Assembly (NCBI GenBank): GCA_031282465.1
Contig: JAITDR010000069.1
Location: 1 to 7,980 of the forward strand
Reading direction: 5' to 3'
Length of the DNA stretch: 7,980 nucleotides
DNA from: Desulfovibrio sp.
GTDB lineage: Bacteria; Desulfobacterota; Desulfovibrionia; Desulfovibrionales; Desulfovibrionaceae
Shown here: piece by piece, positions 6,890 to 7,980 of the stretch
Numbering within the stretch: position 1 is the first letter of the stretch
How the letters are laid out: each line of letters begins with the position of its first letter
The notes under the pieces: generated by a model
What the model was told of the DNA's origin: nothing
Databases searched by the model: none
The model's input: the letters and a program-made list of their open reading frames with translations, nothing else
Made by a program: the position numbers and the translations under genes

Positions 6890-7980
6890 ATGTATATGTT
6901 GCACCTCATTGAGGCGGTACTCTTTTTTTATCTGCTTTTCCGGCTGGTTTGCCTCCTGCCTGTGCGGCGCCCGCTCAAAGCGGCCGCGGCGCTCGTTCTG
7001 CTGCTTGCCACGCAGCAGCATCTGTTGATCCGGCTCTTTTTCGGGAGTCTCTCGTCGCCGGATCTGCCGCGGCCGGTGCTGATGACGCAGAGCCTGTTGC
7101 TGGTAACCTGTCTGATGCTTTTTCTGACGGTTCTGCTGCGCGATGCGGTGCTGCTCGTCCGGGGCTTGCTGCGGCTCACGGCGAAGCGGCCTTGCGGCGT
7201 GTCCGCAAGCGGTTTTTCCCAAGGCAGACGGTTCTTGCTGCTTTCCGGTCCGGCCGTGCTTGCGGCCGCTTACGGCCTTCGCCGCGCCGTGGAGGTTCCG
7301 CATGTGCGTGAGACGCAATGCCTGCTGCCCGGGTTGCCCCTCGAACTCGACGGCCTGCGCATTGCGCACATCAGCGATCTGCACATAGGCCCCCTGCTGC
7401 TGAGACCCTGGACGGAGGCCGTTGTGGACGCCGTGAACGGGCTCAAGCCCGACCTGACCGTGCTGACCGGCGACATCGTGGACGGCCTGCCCGCGCAGCG
7501 TGCGGACAGCGTCGCCCCTTTGCGGCAGTTGCGCGCGCGTTTTGGGGTCTTCGCCTGCGCCGGCAACCATGAATATTATTCGAGTTTTCCGGCTTGGATG
7601 CGCATGTTTTCCGCCCTGGGAACGGATATGCTCCTTAATGAGGGGCGTATGCTGAGCATCGGGGGCCGGCAGTTGTATCTGGCGGGAGTGACGGATATCG
7701 CGGCCGAGCGCTTCGGCCTGCCCTTGCCCGACTGCGCCGCGGCCGCGGACGGAGCGCCGCAAACGGCAGTGCGCATACTACTGGCCCACCGTCCCGGCAA
7801 TGCTGCGGCGAGCGCCGCCGCAGGCTTCGACCTGCAGCTTTCCGGGCATACCCACGGCGGGCAGATACTGGGTTTGCAGCGCATCGTCGCCGAATTCAAC
7901 GAAGGTTATCTTTACGGTTGGTATCAACTCCGAGGAATGCGCCTTTACGTAAGTTCCGGCGCGGGCTTGTGGAACGGGTT
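6890..7980 (+). CDS. Membrane-anchored calcineurin-like metallophosphoesterase (3' end beyond window)
   Basis: This is a metallophosphoesterase of the YkuE/YaeI-like group; known relatives act on phosphorylated lipids or other phosphoesters at the membrane, but the substrate here is unknown. The 363 visible residues start with four hydrophobic segments (about 5-25, 30-50, 66-90 and 114-130). The catalytic domain begins near 150 with the dimetal-site motifs in order: ISDLHIG (D163, H165), LTGDIVDG (D195), AGNHEYY (N226, H227), LLAHRP (H300) and SGHTHGGQ (H320, H322). The frame is still open at YVSSGAGLWNG, close to the family's usual C-terminal end. The fourth hydrophobic segment begins with GRRFLLLSG, a twin-arginine-like motif; single-domain relatives carry such a signal at their N terminus. 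It starts three bases after the kinase stop with no clear Shine-Dalgarno, suggesting translational coupling. ATG 6896 is an equally possible start two codons later. Confidence 0.92.
   Translation, partial: MYMLHLIEAVLFFYLLFRLVCLLPVRRPLKAAAALVLLLATQQHLLIRLFFGSLSSPDLPRPVLMTQSLLLVTCLMLFLTVLLRDAVLLVRGLLRLTAKRPCGVSASGFSQGRRFLLLSGPAVLAAAYGLRRAVEVPHVRETQCLLPGLPLELDGLRIAHISDLHIGPLLLRPWTEAVVDAVNGLKPDLTVLTGDIVDGLPAQRADSVAPLRQLRARFGVFACAGNHEYYSSFPAWMRMFSALGTDMLLNEGRMLSIGGRQLYLAGVTDIAAERFGLPLPDCAAAADGAPQTAVRILLAHRPGNAAASAAAGFDLQLSGHTHGGQILGLQRIVAEFNEGYLYGWYQLRGMRLYVSSGAGLWNG

Noticed and set aside
5873..7762. 629-residue open frame on the minus strand opposite the kinase and phosphoesterase
   Set aside because: It is antisense to two genes with full catalytic motifs. 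Its translation is rich in Arg, Gly, Gln and His with no recognisable domain. Long antisense frames are expected at this GC content.

Overview
The window reads as a high-GC chromosomal segment of a Gram-negative, probably anaerobic bacterium. The best guess is a Desulfovibrionaceae-like deltaproteobacterium, inferred from the gene style and a heme c-type sensor kinase; no ribosomal RNA or other marker fixes the taxonomy. Coding density is high. There is no tRNA, rRNA, CRISPR array, transposase, integrase or other sign of a mobile element.

Left part (1-3062, minus strand): the complete de novo NAD branch from aspartate, transcribed as nadC - nadA - nadB. NadB (cut by the window edge) oxidises aspartate to iminoaspartate. 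NadA, an iron-sulfur quinolinate synthase, condenses it with dihydroxyacetone phosphate. NadC converts quinolinate to nicotinate mononucleotide. Gaps are 11 and 17 bases, so this is almost certainly one operon.

Middle (3063-3280): a 218-base divergent intergenic region between nadC and mgtE. It is the most unusual non-coding stretch here. It holds about eight degenerate copies of an octamer close to GTATTGCC, spaced alternately about 11 and 8 bases apart (3113-3190). The last copies overlap a perfect 7-bp inverted repeat (3176-3192), and that repeat encloses the -10 of a plausible promoter for the nad operon. Three C-runs lie on the mgtE side.

Right part (3281-7980, plus strand): mgtE (a CBS-domain Mg2+ channel/transporter), then a membrane hybrid histidine kinase whose periplasmic sensor has a Tll0287-like (DUF3365) pattern with a CxxCH heme c site, then, three bases downstream, a membrane-anchored metallophosphoesterase cut by the right edge. 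The last two look translationally coupled. The mgtE-kinase gap is 87 bases and contains no convincing terminator, so all three may be co-transcribed.

I do not see an obviously new multi-gene system. The best leads are the repeat/palindrome operator region, a roughly 25-residue insertion in NadC, and the heme sensor kinase placed between a Mg2+ transporter and a metallophosphoesterase.
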